From NCBI GenBank assembly GCA_025462725.1, contig JAOAPE010000004.1, forward strand, positions 1 through 64,000: a stretch of 64,000 nt of DNA. Direction: 5' to 3'. The notes beneath the pieces are model-generated. The model was not told where the DNA came from and searched no databases. It worked only from the letters and a program-made list of their open reading frames with translations. Shown here one piece after another: positions 56,618 through 64,000 of the stretch. Made by a program: the position numbers and the translations under genes. Source of the stretch: Terriglobales bacterium (GTDB lineage: Bacteria > Acidobacteriota > Terriglobia > Terriglobales > Acidobacteriaceae). How positions within the stretch are numbered: the stretch's first letter is position 1; every line of letters starts with the position of its first letter.

Positions 56618-57400
56618 ATGGCGATTTCTGATCAGGAAACAAAAAAGCCCGAAAGCAAACCGATCCGAGTCCTGCTCCTAGACGACCGCCCGGATCTACT
56701 TATCCTTCGCTCCGCCATCCTCCGCCAGAACGGATACGAAGCCATCTCCTCTTCCTCGATCGAAGAGGCCGAGCTGAAGCTCAACGACATCGACATCGCC
56801 ATCCTCGATTACCACCTCGGCGAAGGAAAGTTCGGTACCTCAGTCGCCGAGACTCTGCGTGAAAAACGCCCGCAGGTCCCCATCATCATTCTTTCGGCAA
56901 CTCTGGAGCGCAAATTCGGCGGCGTGGAAGACATGCACCTGCTCAAGGGACACAGTTCCGTTGACGACCTTCTCGCTGCGCTCCGCTCTTTCGAAGCCAA
57001 ACGCCGCGGCAAGCCGGTCGTCGTGGACGCCCGTGATTTTTTCTATTCCCGCATCAGTATGGCCATGGGCGATGATGTCGTCCTTGAGATCATGGACGAC
57101 GAAGGCAACTGGCAGTATGTGAATGACACCTTCGCCAAGTTATACGATAAGAAACGCTTTTGGTTTGTTGGCAAAAATCTTTTCGACGAGTTCCCCGAAC
57201 TTCGCGGCGAGTGGGAAGAGATCATCCAGACCGTCGCCAACACGCGTGAAACCTACGTGGACCGCAGCTTCCGCGGCCTCCCCAACCTGCCAAAGAAAAA
57301 ATCAGGATGGGCATGGAACGTTCTCGCTTTCCCGCTGCGCCTGCACGACCACCGCAGCGGAGTCGTCCTCAGCGCCCGTATCATCGAGCGGAAGAGTTAG
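56618..57400 (+). CDS. Response-regulator receiver plus PAS-like protein
   Basis: This 260-residue cytosolic protein starts at ATG 56618; a longer frame from TTG 56579 lacks support. The receiver (17-130) has acidic pair Asp22-Asp23, phospho-acceptor Asp64 (AILDYHL), Ser93 and Lys110. A PAS-like domain follows (about 150-255, VLEIMDDEGNWQYVNDTFAKLY). There is no DNA-binding or enzymatic output, so it may pass signal by protein contact. The partner histidine kinase is not in the window. Confidence 0.85.
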   Translation: MAISDQETKKPESKPIRVLLLDDRPDLLILRSAILRQNGYEAISSSSIEEAELKLNDIDIAILDYHLGEGKFGTSVAETLREKRPQVPIIILSATLERKFGGVEDMHLLKGHSSVDDLLAALRSFEAKRRGKPVVVDARDFFYSRISMAMGDDVVLEIMDDEGNWQYVNDTFAKLYDKKRFWFVGKNLFDEFPELRGEWEEIIQTVANTRETYVDRSFRGLPNLPKKKSGWAWNVLAFPLRLHDHRSGVVLSARIIERKS

Positions 57401-57412
57401 ACTAAGTTCCTA

Positions 57413-57781
57413 ATGTCCACCCGCAAGCCGCTCGCCGTCTTCGTACTTGGTCTCTCTTTCCTTTGTTGCCTGTTGCTCGCCGGTTGCACTTCACGCGTGA
57501 TCGTCGTGAGAATCAACAACGCCTCCGCCGCCCCCATCCGCAACATTGAAGTCACATTCAACGGCGGCTCCTATGGAGTCTCCTCCCTCGCGCCCGGCAA
57601 GACGCATCAGAACCACATCAAGCCATTCGGAACATCAACATTGGAAGTCGCGTACGACGACGCAAGCGGAAAACGAAAAACCCAGGCAGGACCACGCATC
57701 GCTAAGAATGATGCGGGCACGACTGAAGTCACGATCACAAACACCGGAGCCCAATGGACAGGCTCCGTCTCCGGCAAATAG
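57413..57781 (+). CDS. Small lipoprotein of unknown function
   Basis: This 122-residue protein has a signal ending in a lipobox (LLAGC), then a small beta-rich domain (VIVVRINNASAAPIRNIEVTFNGG). Diacylglycerol attachment to the envelope is expected. No family was recognised. It is 12 bases after the receiver-PAS gene. Confidence 0.75.
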   Translation: MSTRKPLAVFVLGLSFLCCLLLAGCTSRVIVVRINNASAAPIRNIEVTFNGGSYGVSSLAPGKTHQNHIKPFGTSTLEVAYDDASGKRKTQAGPRIAKNDAGTTEVTITNTGAQWTGSVSGK

Positions 57782-57785
57782 CCCC

Positions 57786-58073
57786 TTACTTTCCTTCGGC
57801 TAACACGATCTCTCCGTGTGAGCACGATCGCCGGATCTCTTTCGGCCCCGCGTATTCCGTAGAATTCCACCACTCCCGCGCTTTCTCTGCCGACGGAAAC
57901 TCCACGATCACCAACCGCTTCGGATGCCACTCACCTTCCAGCACCTCGGTTGTGCCGCCGCGCGCCAAATATTTTCCGCCGAACATCTCTATGGTCGGAG
58001 TCACCAACCGGATGTACTCCGCATAGCGCACGGGATCGTGCACCTCGATATTCACCACAAGATAAGCTGCCAT
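57786..58073 (-). CDS. DUF1330 family protein
   Basis: This 95-residue alpha+beta-barrel dimer-type protein has AAYLVVNIEVHDPVRYAEYI and HPKRLVIVEFPSAEKAREWWNSTEY, diagnostic of DUF1330. It is likely cytosolic; function is unknown. It is convergent with the lipoprotein gene, 4 bases apart, and 10 bases downstream of plsC. Confidence 0.92.
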   Translation of the reverse strand: MAAYLVVNIEVHDPVRYAEYIRLVTPTIEMFGGKYLARGGTTEVLEGEWHPKRLVIVEFPSAEKAREWWNSTEYAGPKEIRRSCSHGEIVLAEGK

Positions 58074-58083
58074 TCGAACCTCC

Positions 58084-58788
58084 CTACCGCATTCTCTCCG
58101 GCAATCCGCTCGCGATCACCTCACGCACAGCCTCCATCAACTGATCGCGATCCGCAAAATCTTTCGGCGATATCGGCGGATGAAAAATCAGCGTCGCCTT
58201 CCCTTTTTTAATCTTCCACGTTTTCTTCGGCATCATCTCTTCGGTTCCGAAGATCGTCATCGGCAAAATCGACACGCCGCTCTCCATCGCCAGGTGAAAC
58301 GGCCCTTTTTTGAACGGCAACAGCTTTCCATCAGGAGACCGCGTCCCCTCAGGAAACACCGTCATGTTTACTCCCGACTTCATCACATCCGTCGCGCGTT
58401 GAATGCTCGCGATGGCCGCGTCGCGATTCCGGCGGTCCACCGGCACGAATGAAGCCATGCGCATCGCCTTTGACAGCAGCGGGATGGCGAACAATTCTTT
58501 TTTAACCATCACTGACGAACGCCTCGGGATCATCGGCACCACGAGCGGCGGATCCAGATTCGACACGTGGTTGCACATATATATGTATGTCCCCTGCGTA
58601 TCAAAGCCGTTGAGCCCACGCACATCCACATCCACTCCGATGATCCGCACACCGGTGTACGCTGCCCACATCGCCGCCCAATATAAGCGCTCAACGCTGC
58701 CCGTGATGAACGTCCATGGAATCAGCACCAGTCCGATGCTCGGGATCATCAGCAGATAGAACGCCGCGCAGATGAGGCTCCGGATCAC
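58084..58788 (-). CDS. plsC: 1-acyl-sn-glycerol-3-phosphate acyltransferase (PlsC family)
   Basis: PlsC makes phosphatidic acid from lysophosphatidic acid at the membrane. The start is GTG 58788, giving 234 residues; the frame is open far upstream but that part is antisense-like to mpl. An N-terminal span (AAFYLLMIPSIGLVLIPWTFI) precedes NHVSNLDPP (HX4D) and the FPEGTRSPDGKL motif. The GTG overlaps the mpl stop (GTGA), suggesting translational coupling. Confidence 0.93.
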   Translation of the reverse strand: MIRSLICAAFYLLMIPSIGLVLIPWTFITGSVERLYWAAMWAAYTGVRIIGVDVDVRGLNGFDTQGTYIYMCNHVSNLDPPLVVPMIPRRSSVMVKKELFAIPLLSKAMRMASFVPVDRRNRDAAIASIQRATDVMKSGVNMTVFPEGTRSPDGKLLPFKKGPFHLAMESGVSILPMTIFGTEEMMPKKTWKIKKGKATLIFHPPISPKDFADRDQLMEAVREVIASGLPERMR

Positions 58789-60215
58789 TCCCGCGCCCTC
58801 AATCGTTGCGGAAGTTTTTCGTAAATATTTCCGAAGCCGCCGTTTGAAAGGATCGCGACCACATCGCCGCTGCGCAGCTCCGGCGATATCGCATCGACGA
58901 TCGCGTCGGCATCGCGCAACTCGCGCGCATGTTTTCCCGCTGCTGCGATTTTGCTCACCACCGACGCCACTGACAACCGCTCGTCTTCCGCGATTGCTTC
59001 CGGTCTGAAGATGCTTGTGATGATGATCTCGTCCGCAATCGCAAGGCTCTCCGCCAACTCTTTCTCGAAGACTTTCCTCCGCAAAGTATTCGACCGCGGC
59101 TCGCAGATCGCCCACAGCCGCGCTCCCGCATATCGCGTTCGCAGCGCCTTCAACGTCTCCGCAATCGCCGTCGGATGGTGCGCGAAATCATCAATGATCG
59201 TGATCCCATTCACCTCAGCTCTCACTTCCAACCTGCGCTTCACGCTCTGAAAACTTTTCAGCGCATTCGCGATCGCATCTTTGCCGATTCCATATCCTGC
59301 CGCCAGCGCCGCCGCTGCCGTCGCATTCAAGACGTTGTACTCACCCGCGAGCGAGAATTCGAAATCCCCCCAAGCCGCGCCATCCTTCATCACTCGCCAG
59401 TTCGTTCGCTCCCGCGAAAACTCCAGGTCAATGATCCGCCACTTCGCGCCCTCGCTGAATCCATACCGTTCCACCGGACAAAATGCCTTCACCAAACACT
59501 CATCCAGATTCGCTCCCGCATCGTATGCGATGATCCGCCCGCGCTGCGGCACCAGATTCACCAGCCGCTTGAACGCCGTCTTCACCGCGTCCAGGTCTTT
59601 ATATATGTCCGCGTGATCAAACTCGACAGACGTGAGAATCATCGCGTCCGGAAAGTAATGCAGAAACTTCGGCCCCTTATCGAAGAACGCAGAATCGTAT
59701 TCGTCGCCTTCGATGATGAAGTGCTGCGTTTCATTCAGCGCAAAGCTGCTGCCGAAATTCTCCGCTATCCCGCCCACAAGAAACGACGGCCGCTTCCCCG
59801 CACTCTCAAATATCCACGCCAGCATCGATGTCGTCGTCGTCTTCCCGTGCGTCCCCGCCACCACCAGCGACTCGCGCCCGGTGATAAAGTCCTCATGCAG
59901 AATCTGCGGCAGTGACTTGAACGGGATGCGCTCATTCAGCATGTACTCCACTTCCGGATTTCCCCGCGAGATCGCATTTCCTACCACGATCAAGTCCGGC
60001 TTCGGATTCAAATTCGCTTCCGCATACGGCTCCATGATCCGGATGCCTCGCGCCGCAAGAAATTCAGACATCGGCGGATAGGCCGCAGCATCTGACCCCG
60101 TCACTCGGAATCCTCGCTCTTGCAGCAGTCCCGCCAGCGACGCCATTGCCGTCCCGCAGATTCCGATCAGGTGTGCGTGCTTCTGTGAATTAGGATTTGA
60201 TTTTGAATTCGACAT
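58785..60215 (-). CDS. mpl: UDP-N-acetylmuramate:L-alanyl-gamma-D-glutamyl-meso-diaminopimelate ligase
   Basis: Mpl re-attaches recycled murein tripeptide to UDP-MurNAc. The 476-residue Mur-ligase protein has the N-terminal HLIGICGTAMASLAGLL, the ATP site GTHGKTTTT, and the Mpl-type IIEGDEYDSAFFDKGPKF. A C-terminal domain follows with DDFAHHPTAI and ICEPRSNTLRR. MurC would be the nearest alternative; the DEYDSAFFDK segment favours Mpl. It lies with ldcA on the same strand (65-base gap). Confidence 0.92.
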   Translation of the reverse strand: MSNSKSNPNSQKHAHLIGICGTAMASLAGLLQERGFRVTGSDAAAYPPMSEFLAARGIRIMEPYAEANLNPKPDLIVVGNAISRGNPEVEYMLNERIPFKSLPQILHEDFITGRESLVVAGTHGKTTTTSMLAWIFESAGKRPSFLVGGIAENFGSSFALNETQHFIIEGDEYDSAFFDKGPKFLHYFPDAMILTSVEFDHADIYKDLDAVKTAFKRLVNLVPQRGRIIAYDAGANLDECLVKAFCPVERYGFSEGAKWRIIDLEFSRERTNWRVMKDGAAWGDFEFSLAGEYNVLNATAAAALAAGYGIGKDAIANALKSFQSVKRRLEVRAEVNGITIIDDFAHHPTAIAETLKALRTRYAGARLWAICEPRSNTLRRKVFEKELAESLAIADEIIITSIFRPEAIAEDERLSVASVVSKIAAAGKHARELRDADAIVDAISPELRSGDVVAILSNGGFGNIYEKLPQRLRARE

Positions 60216-60280
60216 CCAGAACTTTTCTGTGAATTTAACCTGTTTCGTCTTATCCGCTTTTATCTTTCTTTTATCCGCGG

Positions 60281-61216
60281 TTAAGCGCCTTTGATGTTGA
60301 CTTCACTTTCCGTCACCACCAACTCCACTTCCATCCCTATCGGCAGAGCCAGGTTCGGCTGCTTGGAAACGTGTCCTGATCGCAGTCCGAATCCTATCGG
60401 CACTTTCAATTCACTGAGGGTCCGTTTGATCACTCCCTGCAACGAGTAGTCTTGTCCGCCGGGCTGCACGCAATCCACCATCTCACCGAAAACGATCCCG
60501 CGCACCTCATTCAGTTTTTCTGAGAGCAGCAGCTGCATCAGCATGCGATCAATCTGATACGGCTTCGTCGCAATGTCCTCAATGAACAAGATTGTGCCCG
60601 TTGTCTGAATTTCATAAGGTGTGCCCACCGACGCAGCCAGCATCGACAAGCACCCTCCGTAAAGAACACCCTTCGCATTTCCAGTAACCGGTTGTTTCGC
60701 CTTCGCGCTCAACTCGCGAAATGCAGCAGCTCCTGACGTCAGCACTTCCCCGGCAAACATCTCCGGACTGAAAAGCGCGTAGTCCTTCGCCACCATCGGC
60801 CCGTGAAATGTGACCATGTTCGCCTGATCGCAGAAGTATGTGAGCAGCGTGGTCACGTCGCTGTATCCCATGAAGAATTTCGGATTCGCGCGAATCACTC
60901 CCATATCGATATCGCGCAAAAGATGATTACTGCCGTATCCCCCGCGCGCACAGATGATTCCGCTGATGTCCCCGCGTTTGAACATCTCTTCAAGTTCCCA
61001 CTTGCGGCGCGTCTCATTACCAGCAAAGTACAAGTCCGATTCAAATATCGAATCGAAATAAAATGTTTTGTAGCCCATCTGCTGAAGAACGCCGCATCCG
61101 GCCTCGAGTTCATTGCGCTTCACCGCACTCGCAGGCGCAATGATCCCGAGCGCCTGATTCGCATTGGGCTTAGGGATGTTGGGGATTTTGCGGGCGGGCT
61201 GTCCAGGCTGTCTCAA
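60281..61216 (-). CDS. ldcA: LD-carboxypeptidase (peptidase family S66)
   Basis: LdcA removes the terminal D-Ala from murein tetrapeptides, making the tripeptide used by Mpl. The 311-residue protein has IIAPAS, ARGGYGSNHLL, and the Ser-Glu-His triad: Ser119 (GYSD), Glu213 (FIEDIATKPYQID) and His282 (SGHVSKQPNLALP). No signal peptide, so it is cytosolic. An upstream neighbour of mpl on the same strand, it completes a recycling pair. Confidence 0.94.
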   Translation of the reverse strand: MRQPGQPARKIPNIPKPNANQALGIIAPASAVKRNELEAGCGVLQQMGYKTFYFDSIFESDLYFAGNETRRKWELEEMFKRGDISGIICARGGYGSNHLLRDIDMGVIRANPKFFMGYSDVTTLLTYFCDQANMVTFHGPMVAKDYALFSPEMFAGEVLTSGAAAFRELSAKAKQPVTGNAKGVLYGGCLSMLAASVGTPYEIQTTGTILFIEDIATKPYQIDRMLMQLLLSEKLNEVRGIVFGEMVDCVQPGGQDYSLQGVIKRTLSELKVPIGFGLRSGHVSKQPNLALPIGMEVELVVTESEVNIKGA

Positions 61217-61232
61217 AAGATTCCTTGTTAGT

Positions 61233-61268
61233 ATCTGCGTTCATCCGCGTGGATCTGCGGCAAAAGCA
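61233..61268. repeat. Dispersed intergenic repeat copy (ATCTGCGGCAAA type)
   Basis: It contains TATCTGCGTTCATCCGCG and GGATCTGCGGCAAAAGC, related to the copy at 55373-55410. It lies in the ldcA/dapF-like intergenic gap. Confidence 0.55.
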
Positions 61269-61300
61269 TTTGCCTTTGACTCTCAATCACAATTCACAAA

Positions 61301-62128
61301 TTACAAATAGAAGAACTCTCCATCGCAGACGATCTCCGCCGGACCTCTCAAGAAAAGGTTCTTCTCCCAACGCACTTGCTGTGTTCCGCCGGGCGCAACC
61401 ACCCTCACCGGAGACTTCACTGCACCCGAAACAATTGCCGCCGCTGCTGCTGCGCTCGATCCCGTTCCGGATGACTGCGTCTCTCCCACACCACGTTCGA
61501 AGAAGCGGCAGGATATCTCCGCGTCACCCGTGACTTTTACAAATTCCACGTTAGTTCCTTGAGGAAAACATTTTTCTGCTTGAATCTCTTCGCCTGTCTT
61601 CTGCCAACCAAAATGAAAATCGTTCACGAACACCACAAAGTGCGGATTTCCCATAGATACGATCGTTCCTCGCACCGTTCGGGAATTCAGGAACAACTCG
61701 AATTCCGGAAACGTCTGCGGCTGGCCCATGTTCATCTCAAACTCGAAGTGCAGTCCTGAGTCTGAGTGCGACGTCAACACGCAATGTTTCACGCCCGCCC
61801 CGGTGCGCACGCGCACATTGCTGCCGCGTCCTTCTTCCTTCAACAACCAGTACGCTGCCACACACCTGGTGCCGTTGCCTGAAATCTCCGCTTCGCTTCC
61901 ATCGGAGTTGATCAGCCTTGCATCCACATCAGCGTCATCTGATTTGCTTTCCGATATCCACTCCACTCCGTCCGCGCCGATTCCCAGATGCGGATGGCAC
62001 ATCCTCTTGCTCAACTCATGTATGTTTTCAGGAGCAATCGCCGAGTCCGCGATCAGGAATGTGTTTCCGCAAGCCGTCGCCTTTACGAATGGCACATGCA
62101 GCGCGGAATTTGCGCGGATGTCGTTCAT
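61301..62128 (-). CDS. dapF: Diaminopimelate epimerase-like protein with both catalytic Cys replaced by Ser
   Basis: DapF interconverts LL- and meso-diaminopimelate for lysine and cell wall. The 275-residue protein has family segments FVKATACGNTFLI, GIGADGVEWI, DGSEAEISGNGTRCVAAY and GNPHFVVFV. The residues that normally carry the two catalytic Cys are Ser83 (ISGNG instead of CGNG) and Ser220 (ETQSSGTG instead of ETxxCGTG). Fold membership is clear, but epimerase activity is not assured. ATGA overlap with mgtC (4 bases) suggests coupling. Confidence 0.8.
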   Translation of the reverse strand: MNDIRANSALHVPFVKATACGNTFLIADSAIAPENIHELSKRMCHPHLGIGADGVEWISESKSDDADVDARLINSDGSEAEISGNGTRCVAAYWLLKEEGRGSNVRVRTGAGVKHCVLTSHSDSGLHFEFEMNMGQPQTFPEFELFLNSRTVRGTIVSMGNPHFVVFVNDFHFGWQKTGEEIQAEKCFPQGTNVEFVKVTGDAEISCRFFERGVGETQSSGTGSSAAAAAAIVSGAVKSPVRVVAPGGTQQVRWEKNLFLRGPAEIVCDGEFFYL

Positions 62129-62826
62129 TCGCTTTCCATATCGCGCAGCATGTCAACCCGTTCAATGCCCGTGCACTTGCGAAGTTTTTCCGTCAGCGCC
62201 ACATGGTCGCGGTGCTTCGCTTCTACCGTGAACTGCACGCGATGCCCGCCGTTACCCTGCCCCATCTTCACTGTTTGCATGATGAGCCGCTGCTCTTCGA
62301 GTATGCGATTCACCTCGGCCAACATTCCCTCAGGGTCTTTCGACCCCACCTCGTAGCTCATCAATACAGACTTGAAATTGAATCGCGCTTCCACCCATCC
62401 CAACACATTCAGCGCCAGCAGGATCACCACAGTAGCAAACGTTGCGGACAGATACTCACCGCCGCCCACCGCCATTCCGATCGACGCCACAACGAACAAT
62501 GTTGCCGCGGTGGTTATTCCACTGACGGACCCACCGGAATGCAAGATGGCGCCTGCGCCAATGAAGCCGATACCCGGAATGATCTGTGCGGCGATCCGAT
62601 TGTGATCGAGTGTTCCTTGGCTATATCGGAAAGACAGCAACGTGTACATCGCCGATCCGAAGCAGATGAACATGTTGGTGCGCAAGCCTGCCGGCTTATG
62701 TTTAAGCTCTCGCTCCAACCCGATGATGCCACCAAGTATCGCCGCGATCAGCAGCTTCAACACAGTGTCGGAGACGAACGTCGCCATGTCCATGTGCGGA
62801 GTGAGCGCATCCCATATCTGTTTCAT
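62125..62826 (-). CDS. MgtC/SapB family membrane protein
   Basis: This 233-residue protein begins with a cytosolic helix. Four or five spans follow (LLIAAILGGIIGLERELKHKPAG, GIGFIGAGAIL, TTAATLFVVASIGMAVGGG), with the family motif ERELKHKPAGLRT. A C-terminal ACT-like domain (about 155-233) follows. MgtC proteins affect magnesium and ATP homeostasis. Its stop overlaps the dapF-like start. Confidence 0.93.
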   Translation of the reverse strand: MKQIWDALTPHMDMATFVSDTVLKLLIAAILGGIIGLERELKHKPAGLRTNMFICFGSAMYTLLSFRYSQGTLDHNRIAAQIIPGIGFIGAGAILHSGGSVSGITTAATLFVVASIGMAVGGGEYLSATFATVVILLALNVLGWVEARFNFKSVLMSYEVGSKDPEGMLAEVNRILEEQRLIMQTVKMGQGNGGHRVQFTVEAKHRDHVALTEKLRKCTGIERVDMLRDMESE

Positions 62827-62897
62827 TTGCCTGCCTGTTTTTGAGAATTAATGTCAGTTCTGGAGAAAACAAATTCTATCACCGCATTCCGGCGCCG

Positions 62898-64000
62898 CTA
62901 GTGGCTAGATTTCCTGGTTTCCGACTCATATACCACTGCCTTCGGCTTGCCCATCGTATGCAGCACCACCACAGCTTTCAGATTCTCCGGATGCGCCTGC
63001 ACCGCAGCCGCCACTGGATCACCTTCCACCGCCACCACGTAATCGGCCACGTTCGCTGGAGCTTTCAAGCCGCCCTGCCAACTCTCGTAGTTGTTCTCAT
63101 TCACAACCCGTTTTAGGTGGATGCCCGCAAGTTGCAACGCGCCCACATGGTCGCCCGTATACATCATGAAATTCGCACTCCGCGGGGCATGCAATAACTC
63201 TTTCGCTAACGACTGTTCAAACGCCACGCGTGTCACCGCATTCACCCTCGCCTCGCGTAACGCAAGCGGCACTCCCCGGATTACGCTGATGTAACTCAAT
63301 CCCACCAGAACGAAGAACACTACGTTGGCAATTTGATTGGACCGCTGCGAGTAGTTCACCCGACGAACAAACTCCAAGCCCAACGCCACAAATACCGCGA
63401 TTGCCGGAAGCAGTTGCACCCCATAACGCACGTTGTAGTAGGAGAAAGGCGTCCACACGGGAATGAATATCGGCACTCCGCCATACGCGATTGAAAAGAT
63501 GTAGAACGGCAGCGGCAACCACAACAGCAACGCCGGACGAAATTGCCGCCGCAACAATGCCAAAAATCCCGCGATCACTGACAAGCGCAGCAAAATGTTC
63601 TGCCATCTGTTGTCGCCCACCAGAAGCTTTGCGCACTTGATGAAATAGATCCAAGCTGTCAGCGGACTGTGATATCCCGGATGCGGCGAGTCTCCGCGCT
63701 TCGTCGACTGCTCAGCAATGGCCCGCGCCGAGTACGGCCCGTTCGCAAACTCCAGCGCATTGTGAAAGACGCGCCAGTTGTATCCCAGCCACAACAGCGG
63801 CGGAATCGCGAGCAGAAACAAAAACCACAACATCGGACGCATCATGCTGCGACGAATCTCCGGCGCGCTCCGCATCCAGAAGAACAGCGCCACTATTCCC
63901 ATCACGAATGCCAGGAACCATCCGTCGTATCGCGTGAACATCGCCGCACCAAGCACCAGCGCACATCGGATCAGTGCCTTACTCGCGCTCTCGCTCTGCT
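62898..64000 (-). CDS. Polytopic glycosyltransferase (GT39/PMT-like), partial at window edge
   Basis: The frame is open to the window end, so the N-terminus is missing. About 367 residues are present, with many hydrophobic spans (AMFTRYDGWFLAFVMGIVALFF, MLWFLFLLAIPPLLWLGYNW, ALLLWLPLPFYIFSIAYGG). FTRYDGW and the loop GPYSARAIAEQSTKRGDSPHPGYHS fit ArnT/PMT-type lipid-linked sugar transferases. The C-terminal ~110 residues are soluble and outside. The substrate cannot be read. Confidence 0.75.
   Translation of the reverse strand, partial: QSESASKALIRCALVLGAAMFTRYDGWFLAFVMGIVALFFWMRSAPEIRRSMMRPMLWFLFLLAIPPLLWLGYNWRVFHNALEFANGPYSARAIAEQSTKRGDSPHPGYHSPLTAWIYFIKCAKLLVGDNRWQNILLRLSVIAGFLALLRRQFRPALLLWLPLPFYIFSIAYGGVPIFIPVWTPFSYYNVRYGVQLLPAIAVFVALGLEFVRRVNYSQRSNQIANVVFFVLVGLSYISVIRGVPLALREARVNAVTRVAFEQSLAKELLHAPRSANFMMYTGDHVGALQLAGIHLKRVVNENNYESWQGGLKAPANVADYVVAVEGDPVAAAVQAHPENLKAVVVLHTMGKPKAVVYESETRKSSH

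Noticed and set aside
58789-59115. N-terminal extension of PlsC
   Set aside because: It is an out-of-frame reading of the mpl 3' end with Arg/Cys-rich composition; GTG 58788 fits the family start.

Overview
The window looks like a chromosomal segment of an Acidobacteriota, probably a Terriglobia/Koribacter-like member. This is an inference from gene content, not a measured placement. The content includes a Gram-negative envelope (lpxD, secretin, BamE-like and lipoprotein genes), a membrane Ser/Thr kinase fused to sulfatase-modifying-like and hydrolase domains, tandem carboxypeptidase-regulatory-like surface proteins, an Smc with a long acidic head insertion, a RAYT/REP element and many short dispersed intergenic repeats. 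Base composition is moderately GC-rich and coding is dense. No rRNA, tRNA or CRISPR array was recognised.

Layout. 1-5.3 kb is an accessory region. It holds a frameshifted REP-associated tyrosine transposase between perfect 30-bp inverted repeats, a decayed hypothetical gene, a small putative PD-(D/E)XK nuclease, a DNA methyltransferase fused to an Mrr-like nuclease domain, and a protein joining a winged-helix-like region to a TIR/nucleoside-deoxyribosyltransferase-like domain. The last three form a candidate defence island. 5.5-7.8 kb is groES-groEL (minus strand) with a sigma70-like promoter overlapping a CIRCE operator. 7.9-18.1 kb runs on the plus strand: M48 protease, metallo-beta-lactamase-fold hydrolase, small membrane protein, mutS, then nagZ-anmK-peptide-binding lipoprotein and ymdB. 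18.1-21.2 kb has a TPR-like periplasmic protein, a frameshifted SDR and a membrane protein. 21.7-28.4 kb is plus strand: smc, purC, cvpA, a Fis-like regulator and a HAD hydrolase.

28.4-29.2 kb is a fluoride-resistance unit on the minus strand: a fluoride riboswitch, crcB and a DUF190 gene. A secretin-family gene follows on the plus strand. 31.1-44.5 kb is a long run of co-directional minus-strand genes: CCA-adding enzyme with a histone-H1/AT-hook-like tail, a hypothetical exported protein, dnaE, accA, GHMP kinase, CPBP protease, BamE-like protein, nadE and a DsbA-like thioredoxin. 44.8-50.2 kb has a small conserved protein, a GntR regulator, a broken small exported gene and two tandem carboxypeptidase-regulatory-like proteins. 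50.2-57.8 kb has the multidomain kinase, an S9 peptidase, lpxD, a receiver-PAS protein and a small lipoprotein. 57.8-64 kb is minus strand: DUF1330, plsC, mpl, ldcA, a dapF-like gene, mgtC and a GT39-like gene cut by the window edge.

Functional links. Genes for peptidoglycan recycling appear in two clusters: nagZ and anmK (13.4-15.7 kb) with an overlapping peptide-binding lipoprotein, and mpl, ldcA and dapF-like (58.8-62.1 kb). Four genes or more show single-event frame disruptions (RAYT, the 1.2-1.8 kb hypothetical, SDR, the 46.4-kb exported protein), so either gene decay or assembly error needs sorting out.
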